A stretch of DNA of 64,000 nt, taken from Rhopalosiphum padi. Taxonomy: Eukaryota > Arthropoda > Insecta > Hemiptera > Aphididae. Below are positions 29,201 to 41,400 of the stretch, in pieces. The DNA lies in NCBI RefSeq assembly GCF_020882245.1, contig NC_083597.1, positions 78,594,152 to 78,658,151 of the forward strand, given 5' to 3'. The notes under the pieces were generated by a model that searched no databases, was not told the origin of the DNA, and was given only the letters and a program-made list of their open reading frames with translations. How positions within the stretch are numbered: the first letter of the stretch is position 1; each line of letters starts with the position of its first letter. Both the position numbers and the translations under genes were made by a program.

Positions 29201-30370
29201 AGTTCGTAGTTTTTTATCATATTCTCGTTTTGATACAGACGAAACAACTGATATTCAACTTCTTTTTGTGCCTAAAAGTATTTAAAAGTTATAATTTTCA
29301 ATTATGAAAGTACTTATTAAAGTACCACAAATGTAATTATTTAGTTTTAGACTAATATAATATTCTTAGTATTTACTAATTCATCTTTGAGTTTCTGATA
29401 CTTTTCTGCTTCTTCTTTTTCTAATTTTGCTTCTTTACGTTCAGCAGCAACTCCTCTTTTTTTCAAGTATGTGAAGTTAGTTTCTTCTTCTGCTTTCATC
29501 ACCTCTGCTTTCAATCTATCATAGTCTTCTTTTAGTGCGCCAGAACTAGAAAATAAAGTTATTACATAAATAAAGAACGTATCTAAAAATACATAAATTA
29601 TCATGGGTACTTACCCACTAATTTCTTCAAACAAAGCAGTTCTTTCTTTTGGATTTTTCATAGCAATTGATTCAACTGCACCTTGAAATACTAAGAAATT
29701 TTTTGCTTTCACATTCACGCCAATCTGTTCCAACTGTGCAAAATATTCTTGATTGGGTACTGACTACAATAACACAGACATTTATTTATACAATCAATTT
29801 TAATATATAAACTATTTAACAAAAAAATATATACATCATCATTGATTCGATAGTCTGATGATGATCCTTGCACAGTTCTAGTAAATCGTTTTTCAGTACC
29901 TTCACTATCCATTTTGAAAACTGCAGTTACACTAGCACTGTACAAAAAGGAAATATTTATATTAAAAAAAAACCTATTTAAAAATATAGATCACTATAAT
30001 TACCAATTATTCTACTGATCAATACATAAAATAAATAATTTATTATAAACAAATACCTGCGAGAAACGGGTTGCCCAACTGAAGCACCATGTATGAGATC
30101 GCTAAGACGTTTTACCCTGAGACTGGTAGTTTTTTCACCCATAACAAAACTTATAGCGTCCATAAAGTTAGATTTACCTGTTGAACAACAAACAATGGAA
30201 TTATAGTAATGTGAAACAATGCTTTACACTGTTAAAAAATTAGATTTTTCCTACGTACCAGAACCATTGGGTCCGATGACAGCTGTAAAGTTCTTCAGAG
30301 GACCAATCATATGATGACCCCTGTAGGACTTGAAGTTGTCCATTTCTATGCATTTTAGTACTGGCGGCAT
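23253..30370 (-). CDS. SMC1A: Structural maintenance of chromosomes 1A (cohesin ATPase)
   Basis: SMC1A pairs with SMC3 to form the cohesin ring that holds sister chromatids and extrudes loops. Exons, 5' to 3': 30370-30259, 30177-30057, 29937-29835, 29763-29615, 29545-29377, 29271-29059, 28632-28381, 28283-27855, 27777-27400, 27201-27079, 27017-26886, 26819-26754, 26677-26422, 26358-26177, 26108-25986, 25916-25783, 25721-25577, 25298-25119, 24667-24489, 24396-24219, 23348-23253. They sum to 3,720 nt, 1,239 aa, almost the human length. Walker A GPNGSGKS is at residues 33-40, split by the first intron. Long Lys/Glu coiled coils flank a hinge at about 517-680 (ending SGIISGGSLDLA). The signature NLSGGEKTVAAL lies near 1,130 and Walker B FFVLDEIDAALDN near 1,155. 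All ATPase motifs look intact. The start MPPVLKCIEMDNFKSYRG fits the family N-terminus. Confidence 0.97.
24884..25075. mobile_element. hAT-like MITE, 192 bp, perfect 8-bp TSD, in SMC1A intron
   Basis: The 8-mer TACACCAA occurs on both sides (24,876-24,883 and 25,076-25,083). The left end reads TGGTCGGCAACC; the right end ATGCTTACCACCGGTG is a diverged inverted copy. It lies in an SMC1A intron, about 35 bases past the splice donor of the exon at 25,119-25,298. Confidence 0.75.
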
Positions 30371-31260
30371 GATTATGATGGATTATTTGGCAACGATTAT
30401 TTGAACATAATAAAGGTATACTCCAAACAAACGCAATCGCTCACACAAACAACACTATATACTATTATCAAATTAAATGATTTTGAATTATAATATAAAT
30501 AATTAAAATTAATGAAATTGGTGACAATTGGCAATTATAATCATAAATAATAATTTATGTTGTATTATAATGAATATAATTTATCAAGAGAGAAAAATAT
30601 TCAATAAAACAAACCTAAGCTCTCAAAAACACAGACGAACATGTAAAGATAACACAGAAAATAAACAAACACACAAACGTCAATTGGATTTTGATAACGT
30701 ACAGCCAGAAAAAAAACAAATTTTACCCCTCCCCTGATTTTGTTTTTATTTAATCATGGCAGTAGCCACTATAATATAATTCAATTCCAGCTAGTATTCC
30801 GCTTAAATCTAATATCAACTTTGAACTTACTACTTTTAGTAAGAATATTAATAACTATTAACTAATATTGTATAATTTTTGTTGAAATTATAGTTTGAAA
30901 ATTTAAATATTGTAATGCTTTTGTTGATTATCACTCATCATTTATCATTATAATTTTGAAATTTCTTTTATTAATTTACTATCATTAACTAAAGTATAAA
31001 ATCATGATATCGATTAAACATAATATATATTATGAGTTAAAAACGATGGTGCAAAAAAAAACTTGCACAAATATAATGACATTCATTATTTAATATTTAT
31101 TCTTCCGATATTTGCGATTTTACGTTTTCACGCATGCGCACAACACTGTACTTTACTGCCGCACCAGGCCACGCGTCGATTCTATAACGAATTTTTTTTA
31201 CTACTTCTACATTTTATAACTTATAATATGTTAGAAAACCAATAAATTTTTTTTGTGTCT
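30371..31260. other. SMC1A upstream region
   Basis: This region follows the SMC1A start codon on its 5' side and should contain its promoter and 5' UTR; no TATA box at a usual distance or clear initiator can be picked out. A small open frame at 30,528-30,737 is low-complexity and unsupported. Confidence 0.4.
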
Positions 31261-31266
31261 ATTTTA

Positions 31267-31860
31267 GATTCTGAACGGAGTGAAGAATGTATTGATTTTA
31301 CAACGACGTAGGTTTTTTCGTTACTTTTTTAGAGTTTTTCCTGACGCTTTTGAAAACTACTGAAAAATTTTGACGTCAGCCCCTCTTAGAAAAGGAAAAT
31401 TCATCTAGTTGGTACTTTCAATAGTAAAAAATGTCCATTTGTTTTCAAAAGCGTCAGGAAAACCCATAAAAAGTAACGAAAAAACGAGAATTTCACCAGT
31501 TTTCGATAAAATTGATTTTTTTATTTTGCTGTAACTCAAAAAAGAAACATTATAAATACTTGAAATGTTCACCAAATGTTTATATTAGCGTTATCTATTT
31601 ACGATTAAATTTTCAAAATATTTTGACTTCTTTTAAGCTACTAAATATTATAGCTATTATATTATAGAATATAGACAATTAAAATATTCGATTTTTTGAA
31701 TTTTTTTTTTGAAATACCGATAACAAAAATCATCTCCATTCAGAATCGTTTTTCGTATATAATGATACCTATCATTGCATTCAAATTTAACACATCCATT
31801 ATAATAGTGACCTACTCTCCATCTCTACTATACACCAGAGCGATACACTTGCCCACCCTT
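31267..31860. repeat. Dispersed repeat, copy 1, with internal hairpin
   Basis: It starts GATTCTGAACGGAGTG and shares most of its length with the copy at 40,756-41,252, including the closing block CATTGCATTCAAATTTAAC and a final 'agagcga' stretch. An inverted echo of its first bases (TCCATTCAGAATC) occurs at about 31,736-31,748. Inside, 31,310-31,355 and 31,441-31,487 are an inverted pair (core CCTGACGCTTTTGAAAAC), able to form a hairpin. No coding frame. Probably a non-autonomous element of unknown class. Confidence 0.7.
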
Positions 31861-32493
31861 TTTTTATTTTAAAACAGTATAATAGTCACGTTCACAACTC
31901 CAGTCTCTAATAGTATATTAGTACTTAAAATCTAATAAATCAGTTAAAATTTAAACAAAATATATTAATAACAGGATTTATATTTGTAGTGAAAATTTCA
32001 TCATTCGTCCTTTTCTAGTCCTACTCAGTACTCTATAATTTATTTGGTTGAATACCTATTTTGCTAATCAGTTTTAAACAGTCTTCCTATTGGCTTATTC
32101 TTATAAGTTATAGTAGCGTTCTGCTCGGTAGTTTTAATGACTAATTATTAAACCTATTTCGCTGCCTCCTCTTTTTAATCTCTCTTCACCTGCAATTTTT
32201 GAAAATATTTTAACGATTTTTTAAGTCGTTAATTTGTAACAATTGATTTATAATTTATATACTCAAAAATATGAAAAAAAAAATAATAATTCATGTGTAA
32301 ATACGATTTTCAATTTATTAATATTTTAATAATAACCTAAGGGACAACAGAGGATTTAAAATTTTTACACATCAATATTTGATAAATACATTTTATTTAT
32401 TTTATATTAAATATATAATACAATAAAAATAAATATTGAAAAATGTATTTCTTAGTAATAAATCATTAAAATAAAGATTTAGTTTAGAAAAAA
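31861..32493. other. Intergenic, GTF3C2 3' side
   Basis: AT-rich sequence without coding signs. Several TTTATT motifs (AATAAA on the minus strand) lie at 32,390-32,405 and would serve as GTF3C2 polyadenylation signals about 90-100 bases after its stop codon. Confidence 0.45.
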
Positions 32494-35400
32494 TTACATA
32501 GATATATCAGTCGTATCATCAAAGTTATCCATGGGGGTAAAAACTATTTTATAAAATGAATCAATGCAACTATCGGGTATTGCTTGAGATGGTGATACAA
32601 GAGTAAAACCACTTTGAGTACCAATAGCCAACCAACGAAAAGAATTAAAATTTTGATTCCAAGATACCTGTTGAAAATAAAAATATCATAAATTATACTT
32701 TATAACAATATATTAAAAATATTATTTTAACCTTGGTTATATTATCAAGAGGGTATCTTAACAAAGGTTTGCTGTCATCTTCATTGTTCAATTCACTTTC
32801 ATTGAAAAACTAGCAACAGAACAAACACATATAACATTTTTGGATTTAGAATACTAAAATAAATAATTTACACTTACAAGTTTAGATTCAAGTCCAAATT
32901 TTTTAACTGTTTCTTTAAAACGGTAACCATCAGAATACTCTGATTGAGTATTATCATTAGACAATTTTTTTACCATCAATTGAAGTGTTGTCTAAAATCA
33001 TAAATATCATATGCTACTGTTAAAAATATTGTAATGATTAATCCAACTTAACTAGCACATAATATCTTCATATTTTAACAAATAATTTCGGTAAAGTTTT
33101 ATCTTAATTACTTCTAATAAATTCCAATTTTTTTTATTTCTCAAAAAATTTGTGAATAATATAACTGAAAATATGGAAATACTACATCAGTTAAATAATT
33201 CTGACAAAGACAAAGTAAAGTGCACATTATAAGTGCACACGTAAACAAATTTTTTATTAAGGGGATTCTATCCCGTGATTTTCTGTCTTTGTCTAACACA
33301 CGTGTGATATAGTATTTTAGACATGTTTTTTGCCAAACATACCAATTGATCTAATGAAGCGATAAGAATTCTGAAAACATATTTGAATTTGCAGTCAAGT
33401 CTATTTGGAATCAACTTTTTCACAGCTTTGATATTTTCCTCCAAATTCCTAAAAGAATTATATTAAAAAGAGTAAATAAAAATTGCCGTATTTCAATTTT
33501 CGGAGAAGTTAAAATCAAAAAGTCAAAAATCTGGGAAAGTCAATTTCAAGTAGACTCGACGACAAATTCAAATCTGTTTCTTATCGCTTCATTGAATCAA
33601 TTGGTATGATTGGCAAAGTATCCGTCTAAAATCCTATGTCGCGAGTGCATTAGACAAAAACAGAAAATCACGGTATCGAATCCTCTTAACATATTAGTAC
33701 CAGATTTTAATTCTCTAAATAAAACTATCATAAGATACTAAAGACTATTATATTTTAATAAACTTACAGAGTTTCCCTTTCTTATATTATTAGTTTCTGA
33801 TAGAAACAGTTTTTCATAGATAACTCCATTTTCATTTCCAGTTGCTATAACATTCATCCAATCCGAAGTAGAAACAGACTAAATAATTTGTAATAATTAA
33901 TTGAGATAGTACATCTAAATTCATTCAAAAAACTGTATACAGACCCAATGAGTACTCTTTTGATAAAAAGCAGGACCATAAAAATCTTCCTCATCAATGT
34001 TTTTTGGTACGTCTCCAGATTTTCCTGCATTATTTGATTTATCTTGATCACTATACGTACTTGAATCAACAGATTTATATGATTCGTCATCACTACTTAT
34101 ATTGGATTCACGAGAAGTTTTTTTTTCATTAGTATCATCACAATTTATTTTTTCATCATTTTTTACAAGATCACAATTACCGAGTATTTTATTTTTATTA
34201 ATTACACTTTTTAAAACATATAACTCGGGATTATAACCTTCAACGTCATCATCACAGTTTGAAAAATTAATAGTCCGAACTTTTGAGAATACAGGACTAA
34301 TAAAAAATACATACAAATTAGTCAGTAATTATTTTTAATATTATTATGAAACCAATAACTTACTTTACAACTTTACTACAATACACCAATGTGTAACACT
34401 GTTGAAGCCAAGTACAATCAGATGGACAATAAGATTTCTTTTGAAAGATTGGATTTTCAGTAGACTTTAAATCCCATAAAGTTACATTACCATCAGTTGC
34501 TGAAGTAGCCAAAATTGAAGTATTAAAATAATTCATGGAAAGACCTTAAAAATAAAAATATACTATTTAGTATTTACAAAATAAATTAAATTATTTGTAT
34601 AAAATTAAATAATTATCTAACCTGTTATACTACTTCTACTTGCTATGAAAGTATGACATGGATAAAGAATATCTTTATTTAAGAATATTGATTTAAAATT
34701 TATGTGGAACACACTCACAACACCGTTTGAATATCCACAAATAAGAGTTCTGAAAAATAATTTTAAAATGCAACTATCATTTTCAAATAAAATTAAAAAA
34801 ATCTACTTCCAATTAACAATATTTTTTATCAGTTCCTTGTCTTCATTGTAAAATTACCAACTAAATATACTTTAAAATAATATAATATAATGGAATAGAA
34901 TGTTATAATTTTAAAGTTTAGATGATTAAATTATCAGTACTCAGTGTGTAATGTTTAGAAATAAATCAGATCTTTCATTCTCTTATAAATTATCATAAAT
35001 ACCAAAATGCACAGTTGATATTATGATGTGAAGGTGAAATTGCTATTTATTGCTGAATGTTTTACCAAATTTTTAATTATATAAATGAAATATATCAAAT
35101 TGTAAAAAATTCATAAAAAAGACATTCTTACTTGAATGGTGAAACAGTCTGCCAACAAACTTTTGTACATTGTACACCACCTTCAATCCATTCACATTCA
35201 AAATTTCTCGCTACTATATGCTTGGCCAAATAAATAGAATACCTAAGTAGGTTAATATAATATAATTAGTTTTTATTTAATGATAAATTTGTTATCCATT
35301 TAAAACAATACATTTCGGAGTTTTCATCCACAAAAGGCATAGCAAACACAGGACAATCTCCACAAGACGTACTTAATGCCAACAATCCCATTTTTTGTGG

Positions 35401-38400
35401 GGGTTCATAAGCTCCAGAAGGACACCATGCCATATCCCATACACCACCATACTCATGAGCTATACCATAAGACATATGTGGCGTAAAAGAAACGGATTCA
35501 TTACTGAAAGAAACATTAAAATATTTATGAAGTAATATTTTAAACAATCACATAATATAATTGTATAATTATAATAAACTTGAATAGGTATAAAAATAAA
35601 ATTCTACTAAATAAAGCTTACATAATATTCTTTAATGAATCAAACGCCCATAACTGCACAAGAGATGGATATTTGTAAATGCTCATCTCTTTATGTTCCA
35701 GATCTGGTTTAGGATGACATGATATTGCTAAAAACTGTGTTTGTACCTCTTTTGGAAGAGGACACCATGACATAGCCCAATTAGGACCACCAGTAAACAG
35801 CCAATGCATACCTAAAAATAAATTAAGGATTATTTAAAAATATTTAAAGCATATAAACTGTAAATAATATACCATTAACATAAACAGATTTGAAAAGATC
35901 AACACATATATGTTCATCATCTGAATTTAATATTTTGCAAGATTGTTGAATAGATGGTATATACTTCAGTGCTTCATCATTTTTTAAGAGCAAAACATCA
36001 GATTTAAAGTCTTTGTGACAAACATCCTTCCAAAATGTTTTTGTGAAACTAAAAAATAATGATTTAGATGTTACTAATGAATACATACTAGATTATTAAT
36101 AATTAAGTTATAATTTTGATCTTACAAATTATAATAATTTAATAAAGGCTTTAAGTATATATTTCTGTGTACTTCATATTTATCTGTTTAAAAAAATGAA
36201 TGACAGTGTATTAAATGTAAGAATCAATATATAATAAAATGTTTAATTCGATACATAAATTATAATTTATAACTTACTAATTGTATAATTGTCTAAACTA
36301 TCTTTTTTTTTATTGTCTAAAACAATATCATGAACCTTCAAAATATGATCAACAATGTCACTGACACTAATTGTTATAAAATTGCACAAACGACACATAA
36401 AATCCTATAAAAAGGTAATTAAAATAATATATACTTTCTATATCATTGAAAATAAAAATCTTACATAATATTCAGTAATATATTTAGTATCTGGATGTAA
36501 ACTTATCACATTTGGGGGCCGTCTTTTACGCCGCAATTTATAATCTCTTTTAGACTAAAAGAATAAAATACAATTAGTAATACATAAAAACATTATTATA
36601 AATATTCAATGTTTCTACTATTTAGAAAAATTACATTTCAGCTCACATTTTCATTTATGGTGAAGTCATTACCATTTTCTATATTATTCACACCTTTACA
36701 ATTTTTCTGTTTGTGAGTTATTAATGATGATGGTTTAATTTTATTTCCACAGTCTTCACATCTTATTAACAAATGTGTTATGTCCTAAAAAATAATTTAT
36801 TGTTTTATTTGGAGAAAGCAAGTTTTGAATGTTCATAATTTGCAAATCTCGTATAATTGTTTAATTGCTATTTAGGTTTTAAATAAAATTTGAATTAAAA
36901 ATAATATATTCTTCATTACACTTAGTCTAAAAATTAAGTATTTTAAAATTAACTTATATTTAGATAATTAATACATGATAGAACTATTACAATTATTTAA
37001 TAGTTAATACATAAAATAATAAATATGTATTCTAATATTTTTCTGGAACACTAATTAAATTAAAAGTATAACTTACATTAGGAGTTTTATTGCAAAATAT
37101 TACATGACTAGCAAATCCTGAAATACTTTTCTTAATAGTTTTACAATCTTCACAACACAACTTAACTGACCGTTTACGAACAGCACTAAAAGGTATGAAT
37201 TGTTTCAATTTATTTAATACGGTATCATAGTTTTCTAAATCCTAATAAAAAAAAAAAAAAATAAATGGCACATTATAACGATCAGTCTTATAATATTATT
37301 GTATAATCAAATTATACTTACTAGTATTACTTCACCATCAATCCAACATAAATTATAATGTTTAGAATAATGATTAGTACGATATTCATTAAAAGTCATT
37401 TCTTCTTTACAGCGGCCACAAGTCACCTTAAAATTAAACTTATGATTCAGAAAATGTACATCTATAATTAAGTATAATAATAATTATCAACTCACCATTG
37501 AATCGTCTCTTTCTTTTGTAATTTCTATAACAGATTTTTTAGTTATATCATTTCTATCTTCTGTTTCGTTAAACAGTCCCTGTTTATCCTATATCCAATA
37601 AATACAATAAAATATTTATTTAACACTTAATTAAATAATTGAACAGTTTTACCGGTCTAGATTGACATCGTTTAACATGACTAGCAAAACCAGGTACACT
37701 TTTTTTTTCTATCTGACACCATTCACAAATAAATTTAACTTTTTTTTGGCGTGCAGCATATTTTGGTAATTTTTGTCGTAGTAAATATTGTACAACATTC
37801 TCATCATCAAAATCCTAAAAATAAAAGTTTATTCTAAACTATTTAGATAAATACAAAATAAAGAACATATTTGTTATTAAAAAGAACAAAATTAACAGAA
37901 AGAATTAAACAGTAACATAAATAAGGTAAATATTTATCAAACATTTTTTAAAAAATTAATAATTGTTGAAAAATTCAATTTTTTTTTAATTACAACAAAA
38001 TAAGTAACTAAAATTAATTTTGTTAAAAATTAAGACTTTTAAAATGTTTGTCATAACCTATTAGTTATCTTAAAATTTAAATCTATTAACAGTAATGTTT
38101 CAAAAAAAAAAAAATCTAATACATTAATTAATTACTAATTACTAAACAGTAATCAATAAACAAATGTATATTGTAAAGTGCAATACTATTTATTAGCCAT
38201 AACTTACAATACCATATTATTTTAAATGTATATACATATAATTGGAAAAAAAAACTACTTACTGGTTTTTCATCACCAGTTATCCAGCATAGATTGTAAT
38301 GTGTCGCACTATGTGTTTCTTCATACTCCTTGAATGTCATGCTTTTATTACAACGGCCACAAATTACCTTAATGAATAAGAAAAAAAAAATTAAATTAAA

Positions 38401-41400
38401 ATTTATAATACAGTAAAAATACAAACAATATACATACCATGGAATTGTTTTTATTATTTGATTCTTCTTCATATCTATCTTCGTCCATAGGCTGGGAAGA
38501 ATCAGTCTCATTAGGATGTTGAAGTACAAACTAAAAAAAGATTCATTTAAACAAAAAACCAATATACATGACAATTGTTTTTATAAAATACACTAAAGAA
38601 AATATCTCCAGTCTCCACTAAACGAAAAATATAGAATTATGAATATTTTTTATACGCCTAGAAAACAATATAAGTAAATAAAATCTGGTTCAATTTCAAT
38701 TTTAGTTGATTTTTATTTAAATCCAACAAGTAGCATGACCTGTGAATCTGGTTACACTTGATGTGTACATAAAAGTTATCATAATGTATCGGGTGATGCA
38801 GATTATGTATAATTGTAATCACATTAACTGGCACATTAATAACTCGTTCAATAATTTTTTTGAGCTATGTACTAAACGTAAATGTTTTGTAACAAAATTT
38901 GCATAAAACGAGTAATTTAGTGGTCATATAGAGGAAAGGCAAGTAAGTGCAATACTCCTAGGTATGAGAATCTATTGGAAGGGGAGATGAAGAATTGTAT
39001 TCTAAGTAATGATTTATAGCATGTTTGACAGATTTAGAATTCAGTTACATTTCCATCTGGAAATTTTTTGAGAGAAGAATTATGTTTTTGCATAGCAATA
39101 TTTATCTCGGTCGCGTTACTTCAAATTTTCACAAAAATGTTTACTGAATTCATTATCAGTGATTATTCGTTCAAGTATAAATTATTTACTTACTGGTCCA
39201 TATTTTAATTCTATTCTAACTTTTTTTCCCAACTCAAGTATTTATTACTGTCGAATTATTTTTCATTTAAAAATATAGTAGTGTATAATATTAATTTCCA
39301 ACTTTTTAATCAAACAATATTGTTTAACCGTAGAAAATTTTATTTTTAAATTTTTAATTACTTATTGGACATTCTTTCTATTCTTTTTATCTTTTGAAAT
39401 GTGTGAAAATTCTCTTCAGTTTTACTAATGAAAAAGGAGTATTACATTTATAAAAATGTTATTAAATTTATTATGTTTTTGCTTTTATTGTCAATATTGT
39501 CACTGGATGAAATTGTGACAAATACACGCTTTCTTAGTATAAACACTTTTATAATAATACTATTAATATACAAGTAGTATCTTCTATACATAGTCATATA
39601 GTCTATAATTGGTAGCAAAAAAATTTAATTTATTTAATGTTTTTTCTATGGCTTGATCTAGCAGTTACTTTGAGTTCACCAACTTTGAATTGAAACAACT
39701 GATAGATTGAGCCACATACCATCATATTGTTCACAATATAACAAGTGTCTTGCAGATTTTTGACTGATCCCAGCCCAAAAATATATTTATGTAAATAAAA
39801 TTTCATAAATAAAAAAGGGTAATAGAGTTGAAAAAATTATTACCTTTTGTTCAATTGCACATTTTTTTACATGAGAAGCAAAGCCTACCACACTTTTTTT
39901 TAAATCTTTACACCATTCACATGTAAACTTTTTTTTAGCAGTAGAGTTTTTTAAAATTTCACGAAGTAATACAACCAATTTGTTCTCGTTTAAGTAGTCC
40001 TAAAAAATAAATATTCTATAATTATTTAACATGTAATTACATATATTACAAATTAAATACAGTGAAAACTCTTTATAACGAATCTGAAGGGACCAAGAGA
40101 TTTCTTTCGTTAAAGAGAGTTTTCGTAATAGAGAGGGTTAAAAAAAAACATAAAATATATTCGATATTGATAATAATGGTATTATTACGATATTAAATGT
40201 AGATAATGAAAGAATGTTATCGTTCTTGGAAATTTTGGCATTTTTGTCGATTATTTTTATAATTTATAATACTTAACAGGTAAATTGTGTTATGAAACAT
40301 AAAATATTGTTTTGTTATTGAGAGTGACTATACGTTATAGAGAATGAATTGACTAATGGGTTATAAAGCAAACCAACCATTATTACGTAATGTTTACGTT
40401 ATATAGAGTTTTTTGTTGTAAAGAGTTTTGTTATAAAGAGTTTTCACTGTATTAAAAATAATCGTTAAACATACTATTTTTTCTTCTCCTTCTAACCAAC
40501 ATAAATTATAGTGAATATGTCTATGTTTACTTTTGTATTCTTCATATGTCATACTTTCTCCACAACGACCACATGATACCTAGACATTAATAAGTCATTA
40601 ATATTTCAAATTAAAAGTATAAAGCAGAGGCGGGGATTCCACCATTTTAATATCAATTCCGCCCGATATTTGTTTATATTGATTCTACTGACTGTATTTT
40701 TTTTAACCATTAGTATTAGTATAGGTAAGATACACCTGGTTTACTATAAATTTTAGATTCTGAACGGAGTGATGAATGTATTGATTTTACAATGATGTGT
40801 GTTTTTTTTAATTTTTTTTGTGTCTGTCATCGCGTTTCGGAGTAGAAATAATGCATTGATTTTTGACTTTAGCCCCTCTTTAAAAAGGAAAATTCATCTA
40901 GTTGGTACTTTGGGGGGTCAAAAGTAAAAAATTTTCAATAGTTTTCAAATGCGAAAAACCATAAAAAAAACCCTAAAAAAGTAACGGAAAAATGGGAATT
41001 CTTACGCATTTTTTCGTTTTCAACAAAATAAATTTTTTTTTATTTTGCTGTAACTCAAAAACGATAAAATTACGATATATCACAATTTAAATATAGGTAG
41101 TAATATAATATATCCTACTAATTATTTTATACTGACAAATCATCTCAGTTCAAAATCGTTTTTTGTATACAATGATACCTGTCATTGCATTCAAATTTAA
41201 CACATCTGTTATAGCCCCATCTCATACAGCAGAGCGAAACCCACTTTTATATACTAAAATCTATCAATTTTTTTATTTAAATAGTCTTCAAATTTTATAT
41301 TAATTTAAGCCTTTTATATTTTGTTTTTATTAAAATATAAATAATTTACAAATATTAACCGGCGGAATCAATAAATAAAGAACTTCGGTGGAGTCAATAT

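Noticed and set aside
30528..30737. 69-codon frame upstream of SMC1A as a small divergent gene
   Set aside because: Composed mostly of Ile/Asn then Lys/Gln/Thr; no conserved pattern or promoter signal.
38128..38574. 148-codon minus-strand frame as a single-exon gene
   Set aside because: It only reads through a GTF3C2 exon (38,263-38,367) and parts of its flanking introns; the hydrophobic tails are intronic.
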